64,000 bases of DNA, taken from contig NC_035922.1 of assembly GCF_000348985.1 (NCBI RefSeq), positions 1,191,604 through 1,255,603 of the forward strand. Reading direction: 5' to 3'. The position numbers were made by a program, and so were the translations under genes. The notes under the pieces were generated by a model. The model was not told where the DNA came from, made no database searches, and saw only the letters and a list, made by a program, of their open reading frames with translations. Shown one piece after another: positions 9,184 through 20,301 of the stretch. Numbering within the stretch: position 1 is the first letter of the stretch; each line of letters opens with the position of its first letter. Source of the stretch: Huiozyma naganishii CBS 8797 (lineage: Eukaryota > Ascomycota > Saccharomycetes > Saccharomycetales > Saccharomycetaceae).

Positions 9184-9867
9184 ATGAATCAAGCAACAAC
9201 AGGGGCAGTTAAGAAGGGCACGGTGACGACGCATGATGTTTTACTGTATATCCCGAACAAGATCGGGTACCTCCGTGTGATCACTGCTGTTTTGTCGTTC
9301 TTCACCATGGCGGGCCATCCTATGCTTACCGCATGGCTATACGGTATTTCTTGTCTGCTGGATGCGCTGGACGGGACAATGGCGAGAAAGTACGACCAGT
9401 GCAGTCGTTTGGGCGCCGTCTTGGACATGATCACCGATCGGTCGACCACCTCCGGGCTGCTGTGTTTTCTGTCAATCGCGTACCCACGTTTGTGCGTTGT
9501 CTTCCAATTGTTGCTGGGTGTCGACCTGTCAAGTCACTACATGCACATGTACTCACAGTTGTCTGCGGGGAGTGCTTCGCACAAGTCTGTCAGTAAAGAG
9601 TCCTCCAAGTTGCTCCACTTGTACTACACGAGGAGGGACGTTCTGTTCTGCGTCTGTTTCTTCAACGAGACTTTCTACGCGGGGCTGTACCTGGCGGTCT
9701 TTGAGAACCATTACACTTTCGGGAAGTGGCTGGTGATCATCAGCACACCACTTTATTTATTCAAGCAACTGACCAACGTCATCCAGCTGCAAAGAGCAGC
9801 GATGATCTTGGCATCTCTTGACGCCAAAGACGCTAACGAGAAGAGGGCGCGCGCCACAAAGGAATAA
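9184..9867 (+). CDS. PIS1: Phosphatidylinositol synthase
   Basis: 227 residues (220 in S. cerevisiae). It joins CDP-diacylglycerol and myo-inositol to make phosphatidylinositol in ER and Golgi membranes. The CDP-alcohol phosphotransferase signature D-x2-D-G-x2-A-R-x8-G-x3-D-x3-D is complete: D60, D63, G64, A67, R68, G77, D81, D85. Hydrophobic membrane segments flank it (for example YLRVITAVLSFFTMAG and the region after residue 150). The C-terminal end is charged (EKRARATKE). Follows VAS1 and precedes the TLC gene, as YPR113W precedes YPR114W. Confidence 0.97.
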   Translation: MNQATTGAVKKGTVTTHDVLLYIPNKIGYLRVITAVLSFFTMAGHPMLTAWLYGISCLLDALDGTMARKYDQCSRLGAVLDMITDRSTTSGLLCFLSIAYPRLCVVFQLLLGVDLSSHYMHMYSQLSAGSASHKSVSKESSKLLHLYYTRRDVLFCVCFFNETFYAGLYLAVFENHYTFGKWLVIISTPLYLFKQLTNVIQLQRAAMILASLDAKDANEKRARATKE

Positions 9868-10293
9868 GCCACGTGCTATACACTCTCATATATATGTACA
9901 CTTACTTTTACCTCCCATTAAAAAAGAATACAAAAGTGGAAGCGAGCGGCGGTGACCGTCCTCCTTTCGACAAACACCACTACAACCAACCGATTGTCGA
10001 CCGCGGCGATCACGGATCAGAGGTCTCGAACGCAACTGAGTAACACCTGCAGCGACTCCTTTTCCTGCCTTTAAACCCCGAAAGAGAGGCCTTTTGAACA
10101 GCAAAAATCAAATAAAAAATAGGAATTGGTACTGAATATAAACAGGTGTCGCGACTACGCACCTGGTGAATTCCAAGTTCAATATTTGCGGAGTCGCCAG
10201 CTGCTTAGTACCGTTAACCGACTACGGCGAGAAGTCTGTTGCTATTTTGTTTTTTGTTTCTGCTTGTTTGTGCTTTTTGATACCGGCCCCCCA
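9868..10293. other. Intergenic region PIS1 / YPR114W-like gene
   Basis: 426 bp. A CACGTG E-box (Cbf1/Pho4-type word) sits at 9870-9875, directly after the PIS1 stop. The frame of the next gene is open from a TTG at 10126 but has no ATG before 10294. Nothing else stands out. Confidence 0.45.
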
Positions 10294-11244
10294 ATGGAAC
10301 AGCTAGTCACATTTCTAACGGGTCTGCCCGCCCTACCGATATTTGAAGAGAAGATCAACCCATTTTTGAGTTCCCATAACTTGATCTCCTCTCAGTCCGT
10401 TCTAGACAACTTACATACCGTGCTGTATATTGCAGTGTTTTACCACATTGTATATCTAATTGGTGCGTGGGCTGTCTTCCCTATCCCATCCAAATGGAAA
10501 GTCAATTACGATGAGACCCACGCCAAGGATGAGGAAGCGCGGTTGCACATTCAGAGACATAAGCATAAGAAAGTGAAGCATCTGTCCATTCAGGCGTCTA
10601 TCCATTTTATCTCGTTCCTGCAAACCGTCGTCGTCCTGTACCTGTCCTTCGTATTCTTTTTGGACCGGAAAGTGTCCGGGTCCGAAAGTTATCCAGACTC
10701 TGACGCGCGTATCTTCGGTGAATGCCGTGAGACCCAACTCGTCTGCATGTTTGGATGCGGGTATTTTATCTGGGATGCGTACATATCCGCATGTCACTCC
10801 ACTTTCCCCTTTTTCGTGCACGGCGTAGTCTCGACTGCCGCGTACTACATCGGACTCAAGCCGTATCTACAGTACTACGCACCCGTGTTTCTCATGTTCG
10901 AGCTTTCCAACCCGTGTCTGAACATCAGGTGGTTTGGGCTCAAGTTTTTCCCACAGGAAAGCAAGGTCTGCAACCTGATCTTGCTTTTGAACAACCTGCT
11001 GCTGATGACCATTTTCTTCTTTGGCAGAATCCTGTGGGGCTGGTACCAGACGTTCATGCTGTGCTACGACTTCTACAACGTCCGCAACGACCCACGGTTT
11101 ATGTTGTGGGACACAGTCATTGTGGTCACTTGCAACTTGACAATTGATCTGCTCAACGTCATCTGGTTCTCCTCCATGGTATCCATTGCCGTTAAAGTCT
11201 TAACTGGGACCAAAACCGTCCAAAATGAAAAGAAGACTCAATGA
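10294..11244 (+). CDS. YPR114W: TLC-domain membrane protein (YPR114W type)
   Basis: 316 residues from the ATG at 10294 (315 in S. cerevisiae YPR114W). Several transmembrane helices carry a TRAM-LAG1-CLN8 domain: a basic loop (HIQRHKHKKVKHLSIQ), then FISFLQTVVVLYLSFVFFL, the FPFFVHGVVSTAAYYIGL helix and the MFELSNPCLNIRW segment typical of this family. TLC proteins handle or sense lipids, but this member's own substrate is not known. The ORF can be extended upstream only with a non-ATG start and lacks similarity there. Position after PIS1 is as in S. cerevisiae; RGC1, which should follow, is absent. Confidence 0.9.
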   Translation: MEQLVTFLTGLPALPIFEEKINPFLSSHNLISSQSVLDNLHTVLYIAVFYHIVYLIGAWAVFPIPSKWKVNYDETHAKDEEARLHIQRHKHKKVKHLSIQASIHFISFLQTVVVLYLSFVFFLDRKVSGSESYPDSDARIFGECRETQLVCMFGCGYFIWDAYISACHSTFPFFVHGVVSTAAYYIGLKPYLQYYAPVFLMFELSNPCLNIRWFGLKFFPQESKVCNLILLLNNLLLMTIFFFGRILWGWYQTFMLCYDFYNVRNDPRFMLWDTVIVVTCNLTIDLLNVIWFSSMVSIAVKVLTGTKTVQNEKKTQ

Positions 11245-11481
11245 TCTTACCACAAGCAGACAACGTCAGCACAATCATTGATGTATAATCTACGTAATTG
11301 TTTTGTTCGCATCGCTTTACCGCCTTTGTAACTAGTTGTACCTTTATGTACCTCGCGATGATCCCCCTCCACCGCCAAAAGAAGAAAAGAATACGATAAA
11401 AGAAAAGGAACCCCGCATTTAATATCAAACGAAACACGCTGGGGGGTCGACAAGACGAGGCGCCAGCGGGTGTACCACAAC

Positions 11482-12267
11482 ATGCCAATCTCAGAACAAC
11501 TGTACAAGAGCATACTTCTATCGAGGAAATCTAAAAGACTACCACCATCGAAAGTGGCCGCGGTAGCGAGCCCACTGCTGACCAATTTTGAGAAATGGTC
11601 CGGGAAGAAGATTAGACTGAACCTGGGAAAAGTAGAGTTCGAGAATTTATCAGAGAATCTGTTTGCACAGGTACTCTCTTCTCCAAACAGGCTGGATCGA
11701 ATCAGTAGATTGAAAATGCCCTCCGATTTGCTGCTCCAGATGAAGTTGGACTTGAGCGAGTGTTCAAAGAGCCTGAAGCTGCCCTTACACTCGGACAAGT
11801 CTGGCAAGAACTCGTACGTAGTCAATTCCCTGGCCATGCTGAAGAGCAAAATAAAATCTGCCGCCTCAGTACTGCCCCTCCATATACTCGCATCGAACAA
11901 CGCCAACATGAAGGGTGTTGCGTTGAACAGGGATAAACTGTTACGAGACTACCAAGACAGCATGACGGAAACGATTGCTTCACAATTAAACCGTGTTTCT
12001 CGCGTCCCGAAATCGGTCAACCAAAACGACATATTCGTAGTCTACGACGACAAGGCTACATCAGCAATTGAACTGAGAGAGGTTACAGACCCAACAAACT
12101 CCAAGACAAGCACCCAGGTAATCGTGTTCAACTTTGCCCACTTGGCACCTTTGCAGCCCTTGAAACAGATCATAGATTCAACAACAGACAAAAGAATCCA
12201 CCTGTCGATGGCCTCAAATCAAGAGCTCATAAAACTGATATTCAAATATCTTTCATTCTTAACTTGA
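11482..12267 (+). CDS. RRG8: Rrg8-like protein required for respiratory growth
   Basis: 261 residues from the ATG at 11482 (the upstream GTG at 11470 adds four residues). Basic N-terminal half with Lys/Arg-rich patches (SRKSKRLPPSK, KKIRLNLGK), consistent with mitochondrial import. No enzyme motif is visible. Assigned to RRG8 (YPR116W, about 277 residues; mitochondrial genome maintenance and respiratory growth) from size, character and its place between YPR114W and YPR117W. The sequence is poorly conserved, so the call leans on synteny. Confidence 0.75.
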   Translation: MPISEQLYKSILLSRKSKRLPPSKVAAVASPLLTNFEKWSGKKIRLNLGKVEFENLSENLFAQVLSSPNRLDRISRLKMPSDLLLQMKLDLSECSKSLKLPLHSDKSGKNSYVVNSLAMLKSKIKSAASVLPLHILASNNANMKGVALNRDKLLRDYQDSMTETIASQLNRVSRVPKSVNQNDIFVVYDDKATSAIELREVTDPTNSKTSTQVIVFNFAHLAPLQPLKQIIDSTTDKRIHLSMASNQELIKLIFKYLSFLT

Positions 12268-12798
12268 TCAGAAAGAGGCCTTTCTTTTCTCTCCATCTCA
12301 TTAATGCATTCGACACACTAGCTATAGAGGCCCTTGCTACACAAATATAACGACCAAAACCCGCTCGGGGATCGCCCCCGGAACACAAACAGCTGCACTA
12401 TTAAGGGACGAAGAGAGCTCTCAGATTTTTGCGGGAAAATAGACTTTTTTTTGTTCAGTTACAGAGAGATGAATATGGAAGGGTTTGAGGGAGAAAAATA
12501 AAACATCAAACCGAGGGAAATCCATGAGGTCTCGGAAGCACCGATCCCGTACCGCTATTGTTCTTCGCTAGGCTCTTCGACCCTGCGGCGTACTGAATGT
12601 TGAGAGATACCGAGTGCTGATTTTCACACGGGCAGTTTTTTTTGCTAGCTGTTAGCTTTCGTACTTGCCCTACGTACACAGAGGGGACTGTCTGCATCGC
12701 ATACTGTGCCATCGAACATAACACCATTAACCTCCCAAACTGAAGGTATAGCAAAGACCCTGTCACTCGTTGTTGAAGTTACCAGCAGGAATAACGCC
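12268..12798. other. Intergenic region RRG8 / HOB2
   Basis: 531 bp. A/T-rich stretches and a short G+C-rich piece near 12365. The HOB2 frame is open from a GTG at 12706 to the ATG at 12799 but without an ATG. I recognise no regulator site or RNA gene here. Confidence 0.45.
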
Positions 12799-15700
12799 AT
12801 GTACACAGAATATTTCTGGAGCAAGCTATTCAGTCTCTTCAAGATTCTTGTGTTATTCATTGCCGGGTCCCTTGCCGTTCAAACTGTTCTCAGGTTACTC
12901 ATATCGGTCGTGGTGAGAGTTGCTCATTTACCAATAGACTCATTATCGTATGGCTATATATTTGGCCCCTCATTACGCAAAATACGCGTATCGACTAAGC
13001 ATGTTGTAATATCTATAAACAGAATCACATTCCGCATAGGTTGGAAACCTTCAATTATATTTCATGACGTAGATCTACAAATACTTAGCAGCAAAGACTC
13101 CCTTCCAAAGGCTACCCCACAGCCCAAAGAGGGAAACGAAAGCCCGCAAAATACCAATCTGAACGGCGGGAAAATATCATTCCATGTTGACAAAAGATTC
13201 CTAAAGCTGTTACAGTGGATCTGCTCGGTAAGCACATTCTGCAGAAGATTGCATCTTACATTACCTAATGATACAATAATTTCTGTGGAGCTGTCTTCGT
13301 TCACTTTAACCCATAAACCGGATAAAAGCATCTTCGCCGAAGTATTCCTACATGAGGTTCGCAATGATAAAACTGATGAGAAGATCAATCATGTGGGGTT
13401 CACCACCAATTTTATAATGCTAAGAGAAACAAAGCAATTTAGCCGCACCGCCAAAGTGACGCTACTTGAATGGCATTCGTCTTTGAAGTTGGCAAACATT
13501 AGTGTACACATGAGTAAGCACTTAGACTTGTTTCGACCTAGGAAAGGCACTGGCTTAGCGAAACCAACTTCTGAATTCCGGGCGGCCGCTGAAACAAACA
13601 AGTTAATTCCTTCATTCATTACGTCGTTCCATAAACCGCTCAAGACACTGAATATACTGGACATCAAAATTGAAAATCTGAAATTAACATACTTAGACGT
13701 CCTCACCATCAGGATTTCCAGTGTGCAGTTGTATTTGGAAACAATCAACATACTTGATAACGGTAGCTCCTATAATATTTTACCATCGACAAAACGCAAC
13801 TGGGGGGAATTTGAACTCACAATATCTGCGAACACAGTTAATGTGATAATGGATCAAGTTTCTACATTAAGAATCCCTCTAATCAATTTCATCATAACGA
13901 CGAATGTGCTTTTGCATTACATCAATGATATCCCGTTGAACAAAACCACAGTGTCGTGCACAACAAACGTCATCAACCCAGCAATATTTTCCACTATTGA
14001 CCAATTAATAAAAGGAATTCAGTTTGTCAAGATACTGAAGGGTGTGACATCAGCCAACAAGACGGAGAACCCCGTTAAGGAGGGTATTCATTTAGCGGAC
14101 ACTAAAAAAGACATTAAGCTACCTCTCGACCTGAATAAGTTACCTAATTTTTCCCTTGAATTTACCTTGTCTAACTTTACGTCGATATTTCAGCTTTCGA
14201 GACGAAGACACCTCACTTTCAAGATATTTAATATCCAAAGTGTTACAGGCCGTTCCAACAAATACTCCTCAAAGAGTGGTAAAGCCATGGTATTGATGAA
14301 ACAGGGATGGAACTCGACAGGATCTATGCCAGCTGCACAAAGATCGTCTAATTACTTAAAGATCGTGGGAACAGAATGCGCGTATCTCAATGTACCAGAC
14401 GATGACAGCGAAGAACAACCTTTATCCATTCCTATATTGGGATTTGAGAGAGTCGACACTTTTGTCGACGAGATCTCAACCTCCAAGTTAAACGTCCAGT
14501 CTACTTTGAGAAGCTTCTATTGTAACTTAGAACACATATGTGTGCTTGATACCTTATTAGATATTTATTCCAAAGTGCGTGAAATTTTACCCAAAGAAAG
14601 AAAGAAGACAAAAGCGGACCACCTAAAACCCAAAGGAACCTTTGAATGGTGTCTCAAATTTAGGATGAAAAATACTTCATTTGCACTCATATTGAAAGAC
14701 TACCTTGCAAAACATCTAGACCCAGTCGAGTTGGATGGTTTTAATTTGTCCGCGGTTGCAAGGGGTTTTAAACTTGACGTAAACGAAAGTTCGTTTATGT
14801 TAACTGATCAAATGAATTCGTTTGTAATTGCAAGTGCGGCATTGTTTAGAATAATGGATAACGAGAAACACGAAAGTGTCTCTAATTCCGTCTTACAGTT
14901 TAGAGATTTCTCAATAGTTCTTTCGAGAAACCGCCAAGTTAAGATAGAACTACCTGCCATTCGGATTAAATTTGATGTAAATGTGATGTGGCTAATTTTT
15001 TATGCTGAGAGTGTAATCTCCCATTATTCAAATCACAGTGACCAATCTGTAGAGAACACTAAAGCTGGCTATTCAAATTCAAGACTATCACAAAAAACAC
15101 ATATCAGTATCGGCAAGGTAATCATCGATGTTACTTTACCAGAAAACATCCCCATGCTAGTTCTCTTTTCAGATATCAAATACCAATCCAATACTAAAGT
15201 ACTAGTTGTAGACACATTTTCCATCCTGGTAAAATCTGTTTATATCAAGCAAAGAACCGTCTACGTAATACTAATGGAAATGAGAGATATAAAATTTGAC
15301 ATTCAAGAATTTATCAGCTCCAAGAACGTCTCAATCGAGCCGGCCCTTATTCAGTTTCACACGGAATATCATTTTAAAGTCTACACAATAACAGACAATA
15401 TAGTGACATTGTACAAATGTTTCAAGCAACTAGGTCTCGCCTTTTTAAACGTCAACAAGTTTGAGAGACTGTATCCCATGATGATGAAACCGACCAAATT
15501 GCCACATATCACTGTCAAAACCGAAAGCTTTTTGATTGACATCGAAGAAGACCCATTTGAGCAAGAACTCGGGCTGATTTTGAAGGTTGGAATCTTAGAG
15601 CAAAGGGAAAGGTTAGCCAAGCTTCGCGAATTCGAAGAACAGATAGCTCCTTTACACTCCTCAGATATAAAACCTTCTGACCTGGAAAGAATCTTTGGAC

Positions 15701-18700
15701 AAAACATCCATCATTTAACTGCGAATGAACAATCAGACCGCGTGATGGAAATGAGATACAAGCTACTCAAAAATATTTCCACTTCTTGGATAGTGAGGTA
15801 TCAAAAAGCGAAGTTGGTATTTCATGGCATGCCATATAGGGTGACTGAATTTGAAGATTTTGGAGTCCAGTACACGATATTTTCTAGACAAAAGGCCAGT
15901 ACTGTAGCTAACTTGATCATTGAGAACATGGAACTGGAGTTTGGACCACCATCGTTTGCTCTCAATAAATTCGACGAATTTTTGTTTGATTACGGTAAAG
16001 GAGTACCGAAGGATAGTTTATATACCATATTGATCATAATGGGAATATCATTCAAAACAAATCTCTGGGAGTTGAAAATACGAGATTACCCAATACCATT
16101 TCTGTCTTTTCCCAACACTTCTACGCATGGTGATGTTGTGTTTGCGGAGCAGATGCCCGATTCAGGAGCTTTACACTCAATATATGTCCCATTTGTCTCT
16201 TCTGCGGATAATCCTGCTTATGAAACTAATAATTCTATTTACGGGACTCATATCATCCGAACCATGAACTCTATAAAAGTTTACGCAAACTGTGAGACAG
16301 TAGTTGATACGGATTCTCCGACATGTATTACGTGGGGTAAATCACTCCAGCCTAGTTTTGAATCATTGATGCTTTGGTTTGATTTTTTGACCAAACCAAG
16401 GCTAGATCCTTCTCCAAATATGGGATTCTGGGATAAATGCCGTTTTCTATTTCATGGGAAATGGTCATATAGATTTTTGAACTCTTCAGGGCTCCATTTG
16501 AACATCAAGGGGGCACATAATCCCTATAAGATAGCTGATGACGGAGCTGGTCTCACCTTTTGTTGGAGTGGTAATACGAAATTAGACGTCCATGGATCAT
16601 CTGACCCGAAAGAGTTCTTGAAAATTACTTCGCAGGCTTTTGAGTTGGGTATCCGGGACTTCACAGTTAACAACAAGTTTGACAAAATATTAACAAGACT
16701 CTATGGTGCGGTTACTTGGAAAATGGGTATGCTATTCGAAAAGGGTAATAATCAAGACCCTGGTAAGGATCGAAGGCAAATACCGGCAAGACCCCATCAT
16801 GATATTCATCTCATGAACCCTGACTACGTTGAGGGTCGGAGTCTTCATGATTCGTATGATGGTTTTCGCAGCAATTTCATAAATATGTCGTTTGGTGTTT
16901 ACTCATTTGAGAAAGGTTCATCCAATAGTTTCTTTCTAGCACCAAGAGCTATGGATCACTTTGTCACGTGGTGGAAACTGTTCAACACCTATACTTCCGG
17001 CCCTATTAGACAGGGAAATCTGTTTCCTGAACTGATTCAGAAGAACAAAAAGTTTGGACGTTCGCTATTTACTATCAAATACCAGCTGCATCTGGAACCA
17101 CTAACAGTTTCTTATGTCTACAAGCATATTTTCTCCCAATTTGCCACAGATAAAAAGACCAAAGCCGTATTTACTGGTTTGAAAGGGAGATGTGATTCCT
17201 TAAAGATCGACTTGCACCAAAGAAAAATCAAATTAACTCATAGGAATGCGAAGCTGAATCGTTCCAAACCAGTTTGGAAGTTTAGGATGTCTACAGGAGA
17301 ACTCGACTGCACTAATGCTGACGTCAGAATATTATCAACAGAGTTTGATAAGAATATAGTAGATGAAATATTAACCACTAAGCAAGACAAAACCATGCCG
17401 ATCGCAAGGCATATGTCTCCTATCGATGTTGAAATGTTCAGGGAATCGGACTGGTATGACTACGAAGATTACTTAGATCTGGTCCAACCTTTATTAGAAA
17501 CGTCGTTTCCCTTGAAGCTGGAAGCGATTCCATTATTGTACTCCCCCCGGATTTCATACTTTAGACAATTAAATGAAACTGGACTTCCTGTAGAGTTTCC
17601 TTTTGGTGATGAGAAATCACATATTTGTTTGATAGGTCGAAACCACCCTGAGAAAACGCAAGAACAACTGGCAAAAAAAAGAAAGAATGAAATTCGGGAT
17701 GCCATAGGGAATTTGCAATTGACTATTGATAATATGACGTACTCAAACTATCCAGAAGATGGCGAAACTAAGAAAAAACTGAAAGCGTTAGAGGAAGAAA
17801 TACATGAATTGCAAAAGCGCCTCCATATTATTGACAAAATTTTGTGCGATTTAAAGATTTCATCACGTATATCACAACCTAACAACAGTGCTAGCTCGGA
17901 TACAAGCTCACTTGAGGACACAGAAGTATCTGCCTCTGAGTTAAGTGCGGCGCCTAGCACGATCTCCCTTCTAAGAACCAACACAGTCGAGTCTTTTGTC
18001 TCGATGAGACGTGTTTCTACAGTACAGATTGGGTCCACTTACGACAACAGATTTATCGTTCATAATATTCAATTAAAGTTGGACAAAAGGATTCGTGATC
18101 ATCTGCTAGAGTATTTCACAAGCATATTTGAGAGAAGAACGATGAACTTTTCCATGTCTTACAAGTCTGTCAAGATTATCCAGGATTTGCTGAGAAATGT
18201 CTCTTCCCAGCTCAAAGGCAATCTTGGATTCTTTCAAAATATGTTCGAGGATGACGAAAGTGGTGTAACTAATACAGAATTTATTGAACGATTTGAGGAG
18301 TTGATTAAAGAGGTTCCGGACAGTAGTTGCGAATCTGTGGATAGCTATTTATTTCGACTAATCTCTCCTCAGATACAGATCCGCTCAGAGTGTGAACCGG
18401 ACACTTCAATTTTGGTTTCCGCTCGTGATATTGAAGTGGGGATTATTGATATTATACAGTGTACTGATAGTGAGGGTAAACGAATTGCGATGGATATAAA
18501 CACTATTGTTGAAACAAGATACTGTGCCGTCACAAAAGATATTCAACTTTTCATTGTCTCTAGAGAAGACGTTTCCACCTATAAAACCAGGTTGTTTTAT
18601 AAGAACGGATATGGGATGGAGAAGTGGTCAGAGTATTGGCCACCATGGATCCCACTTGAGCTATGCTTCGATGGTAGCTTACTAGAGCAACACGTCTTTT

Positions 18701-20301
18701 TGAAAAGAAGATCAATGTTTTTCACTTTCATCAAGCCGAATCCACTGTATTTTAACAATAATGATAAGGTGCAAGTGTCGAATGACTCGAAATTTAGAAT
18801 CGGGTTTCCGGGACTTGTATTATCGTCAACGTCTCAGCAATATTGCTCTGTTTACGCAATTGTTCAAGATTTACTCTCCTTCACAACCGATTCTACTGAA
18901 AAGATGGACAAACTCGCAGGTGTTTTGCTTGCTGATGAAGTGCGAAATAATCTGAACAGGCTGGATTCCTCGTTCATAACAAGCTTGCAAACAAGAGTCA
19001 AAGATTTATATTATATTCGGGCCTTTTTGAAGGTCAACGACCCCAAACTCTACTCAAAAATATCTGCGGATCTCATCGCAGAGATTCAAACGTCTGTTTT
19101 GAGGCTAACTGTGCTGATGAAAGCGATTAAGCAAACGTATGACCGGTTGGGCTCATCAACAGATAGAAATAGGAGAATAAAGTGGCAAGTGGGGACAGAC
19201 GAACTGATATGGGAATTATTTGACGGCGAAGGGCGTTCTTTTGTTACCATAGGGCTTGGTATCTCAACATTTCTCCGGACTGCAACAGCGGAAGGGACTG
19301 CGAGTAATAGAGTAAGCATAGTATCTCTGAGGTGCTTCAATCTTCAAAAGAACCCAGTATTTATAGAACTCCTGGCGCCTAACGAAGAGAATTCGCGTTA
19401 TGATACTAAGAAACCAATGGTAGATATATCCTGGATTCAAAAGCCTGAAATAGGCGGGATTTCGATATTAGACGAAATGATTGTTACGTTACAACCTATA
19501 ATCTTCAAGATGGATAAGAAAACGGGAGATGATTTGATGAACTACCTGTTTCCAAAATCTGATACCAGACCCAAAGACTACCTCAAACGAACCTGGAGAG
19601 ATAGTGCTGTCACCTCAATCAAAGATATTTTTTCAAGAGTCGATCGCAGCGATGATCAGTCTTCAGTTGACAAGGTAAGAGACGTTGACTCCTGGGATTT
19701 GAGTAGTCTACATTTAACTTTATCCACCCGCTCAGGAAAGTCGGACTCTTCAAAGGGGGCGACACACGCAAAGGAACTAACTATTCAGAAATCTAGGCAC
19801 GATGATGATTTTTTTGGATTAATGCTAAAACGTTCTAGTGAATACTTCAATGTTCGATTGGTCGTCATTAACAAAACGATCATGTCTGTATCGTACAAAG
19901 GCTCTCATCATCTACTGACGGATGTTAAAGATTTGACGGTCAAAGTACCGACGTTATCATACCATAACAAGTTATGGTCCCGAGATGAGTTTTTTGCTGA
20001 ATTGAAACAAGATATTATCAAGATAGTTTTGCATCATTTGGGGAGTATTATCGGTAATAAACTTATCCCTCATAAGAAAGAAAATAAATCAAAGTTGAAA
20101 AGGGAGATAGCAGAAGTCTTGAAAACTCCGATGAATTCTGTCAAAAGGCAAAGATCAATTACCGAATCTAGCCCTTCAAATGCAACTGACCTGACACAGG
20201 ACAGTTATCCACACTCACAAAGTATCAAAGATATTGGTGGCAGTGATGACGAGGTCGAAAGTTTTTTTCCAAGTAATAGTGATCAAAACACCACTACATA
20301 A
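12799..20301 (+). CDS. HOB2: Giant bridge-like lipid transfer protein (Hob2, YPR117W)
   Basis: 2500 residues (about 2489 in S. cerevisiae YPR117W), the largest gene of the window. An N-terminal membrane anchor (LFKILVLFIAGSLAVQTVLRLLISVVV, cut here into LFKILVLFIAGSLAVQ and following) is followed by a long series of beta-rich repeats typical of the repeating beta-groove family (BLTP2/Hobbit/SABRE; yeast paralogs Fmp27/Hob1 and Hob2), which carry lipids at ER-plasma membrane contacts. A coiled coil lies near residues 1655-1695 (KKLKALEEEIHELQKRL), and a Ser/Asp-rich tail closes the protein. Start chosen at the ATG at 12799, just before the anchor. Reading frame is intact throughout. Function is from family knowledge. 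Confidence 0.93.
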   Translation: MYTEYFWSKLFSLFKILVLFIAGSLAVQTVLRLLISVVVRVAHLPIDSLSYGYIFGPSLRKIRVSTKHVVISINRITFRIGWKPSIIFHDVDLQILSSKDSLPKATPQPKEGNESPQNTNLNGGKISFHVDKRFLKLLQWICSVSTFCRRLHLTLPNDTIISVELSSFTLTHKPDKSIFAEVFLHEVRNDKTDEKINHVGFTTNFIMLRETKQFSRTAKVTLLEWHSSLKLANISVHMSKHLDLFRPRKGTGLAKPTSEFRAAAETNKLIPSFITSFHKPLKTLNILDIKIENLKLTYLDVLTIRISSVQLYLETINILDNGSSYNILPSTKRNWGEFELTISANTVNVIMDQVSTLRIPLINFIITTNVLLHYINDIPLNKTTVSCTTNVINPAIFSTIDQLIKGIQFVKILKGVTSANKTENPVKEGIHLADTKKDIKLPLDLNKLPNFSLEFTLSNFTSIFQLSRRRHLTFKIFNIQSVTGRSNKYSSKSGKAMVLMKQGWNSTGSMPAAQRSSNYLKIVGTECAYLNVPDDDSEEQPLSIPILGFERVDTFVDEISTSKLNVQSTLRSFYCNLEHICVLDTLLDIYSKVREILPKERKKTKADHLKPKGTFEWCLKFRMKNTSFALILKDYLAKHLDPVELDGFNLSAVARGFKLDVNESSFMLTDQMNSFVIASAALFRIMDNEKHESVSNSVLQFRDFSIVLSRNRQVKIELPAIRIKFDVNVMWLIFYAESVISHYSNHSDQSVENTKAGYSNSRLSQKTHISIGKVIIDVTLPENIPMLVLFSDIKYQSNTKVLVVDTFSILVKSVYIKQRTVYVILMEMRDIKFDIQEFISSKNVSIEPALIQFHTEYHFKVYTITDNIVTLYKCFKQLGLAFLNVNKFERLYPMMMKPTKLPHITVKTESFLIDIEEDPFEQELGLILKVGILEQRERLAKLREFEEQIAPLHSSDIKPSDLERIFGQNIHHLTANEQSDRVMEMRYKLLKNISTSWIVRYQKAKLVFHGMPYRVTEFEDFGVQYTIFSRQKASTVANLIIENMELEFGPPSFALNKFDEFLFDYGKGVPKDSLYTILIIMGISFKTNLWELKIRDYPIPFLSFPNTSTHGDVVFAEQMPDSGALHSIYVPFVSSADNPAYETNNSIYGTHIIRTMNSIKVYANCETVVDTDSPTCITWGKSLQPSFESLMLWFDFLTKPRLDPSPNMGFWDKCRFLFHGKWSYRFLNSSGLHLNIKGAHNPYKIADDGAGLTFCWSGNTKLDVHGSSDPKEFLKITSQAFELGIRDFTVNNKFDKILTRLYGAVTWKMGMLFEKGNNQDPGKDRRQIPARPHHDIHLMNPDYVEGRSLHDSYDGFRSNFINMSFGVYSFEKGSSNSFFLAPRAMDHFVTWWKLFNTYTSGPIRQGNLFPELIQKNKKFGRSLFTIKYQLHLEPLTVSYVYKHIFSQFATDKKTKAVFTGLKGRCDSLKIDLHQRKIKLTHRNAKLNRSKPVWKFRMSTGELDCTNADVRILSTEFDKNIVDEILTTKQDKTMPIARHMSPIDVEMFRESDWYDYEDYLDLVQPLLETSFPLKLEAIPLLYSPRISYFRQLNETGLPVEFPFGDEKSHICLIGRNHPEKTQEQLAKKRKNEIRDAIGNLQLTIDNMTYSNYPEDGETKKKLKALEEEIHELQKRLHIIDKILCDLKISSRISQPNNSASSDTSSLEDTEVSASELSAAPSTISLLRTNTVESFVSMRRVSTVQIGSTYDNRFIVHNIQLKLDKRIRDHLLEYFTSIFERRTMNFSMSYKSVKIIQDLLRNVSSQLKGNLGFFQNMFEDDESGVTNTEFIERFEELIKEVPDSSCESVDSYLFRLISPQIQIRSECEPDTSILVSARDIEVGIIDIIQCTDSEGKRIAMDINTIVETRYCAVTKDIQLFIVSREDVSTYKTRLFYKNGYGMEKWSEYWPPWIPLELCFDGSLLEQHVFLKRRSMFFTFIKPNPLYFNNNDKVQVSNDSKFRIGFPGLVLSSTSQQYCSVYAIVQDLLSFTTDSTEKMDKLAGVLLADEVRNNLNRLDSSFITSLQTRVKDLYYIRAFLKVNDPKLYSKISADLIAEIQTSVLRLTVLMKAIKQTYDRLGSSTDRNRRIKWQVGTDELIWELFDGEGRSFVTIGLGISTFLRTATAEGTASNRVSIVSLRCFNLQKNPVFIELLAPNEENSRYDTKKPMVDISWIQKPEIGGISILDEMIVTLQPIIFKMDKKTGDDLMNYLFPKSDTRPKDYLKRTWRDSAVTSIKDIFSRVDRSDDQSSVDKVRDVDSWDLSSLHLTLSTRSGKSDSSKGATHAKELTIQKSRHDDDFFGLMLKRSSEYFNVRLVVINKTIMSVSYKGSHHLLTDVKDLTVKVPTLSYHNKLWSRDEFFAELKQDIIKIVLHHLGSIIGNKLIPHKKENKSKLKREIAEVLKTPMNSVKRQRSITESSPSNATDLTQDSYPHSQSIKDIGGSDDEVESFFPSNSDQNTTT

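Noticed and set aside
11245..11481. Expected RGC1 (YPR115W) between YPR114W and RRG8
   Set aside because: The gap is only 237 bp and holds no such gene; it is lost or lies on the sister track.
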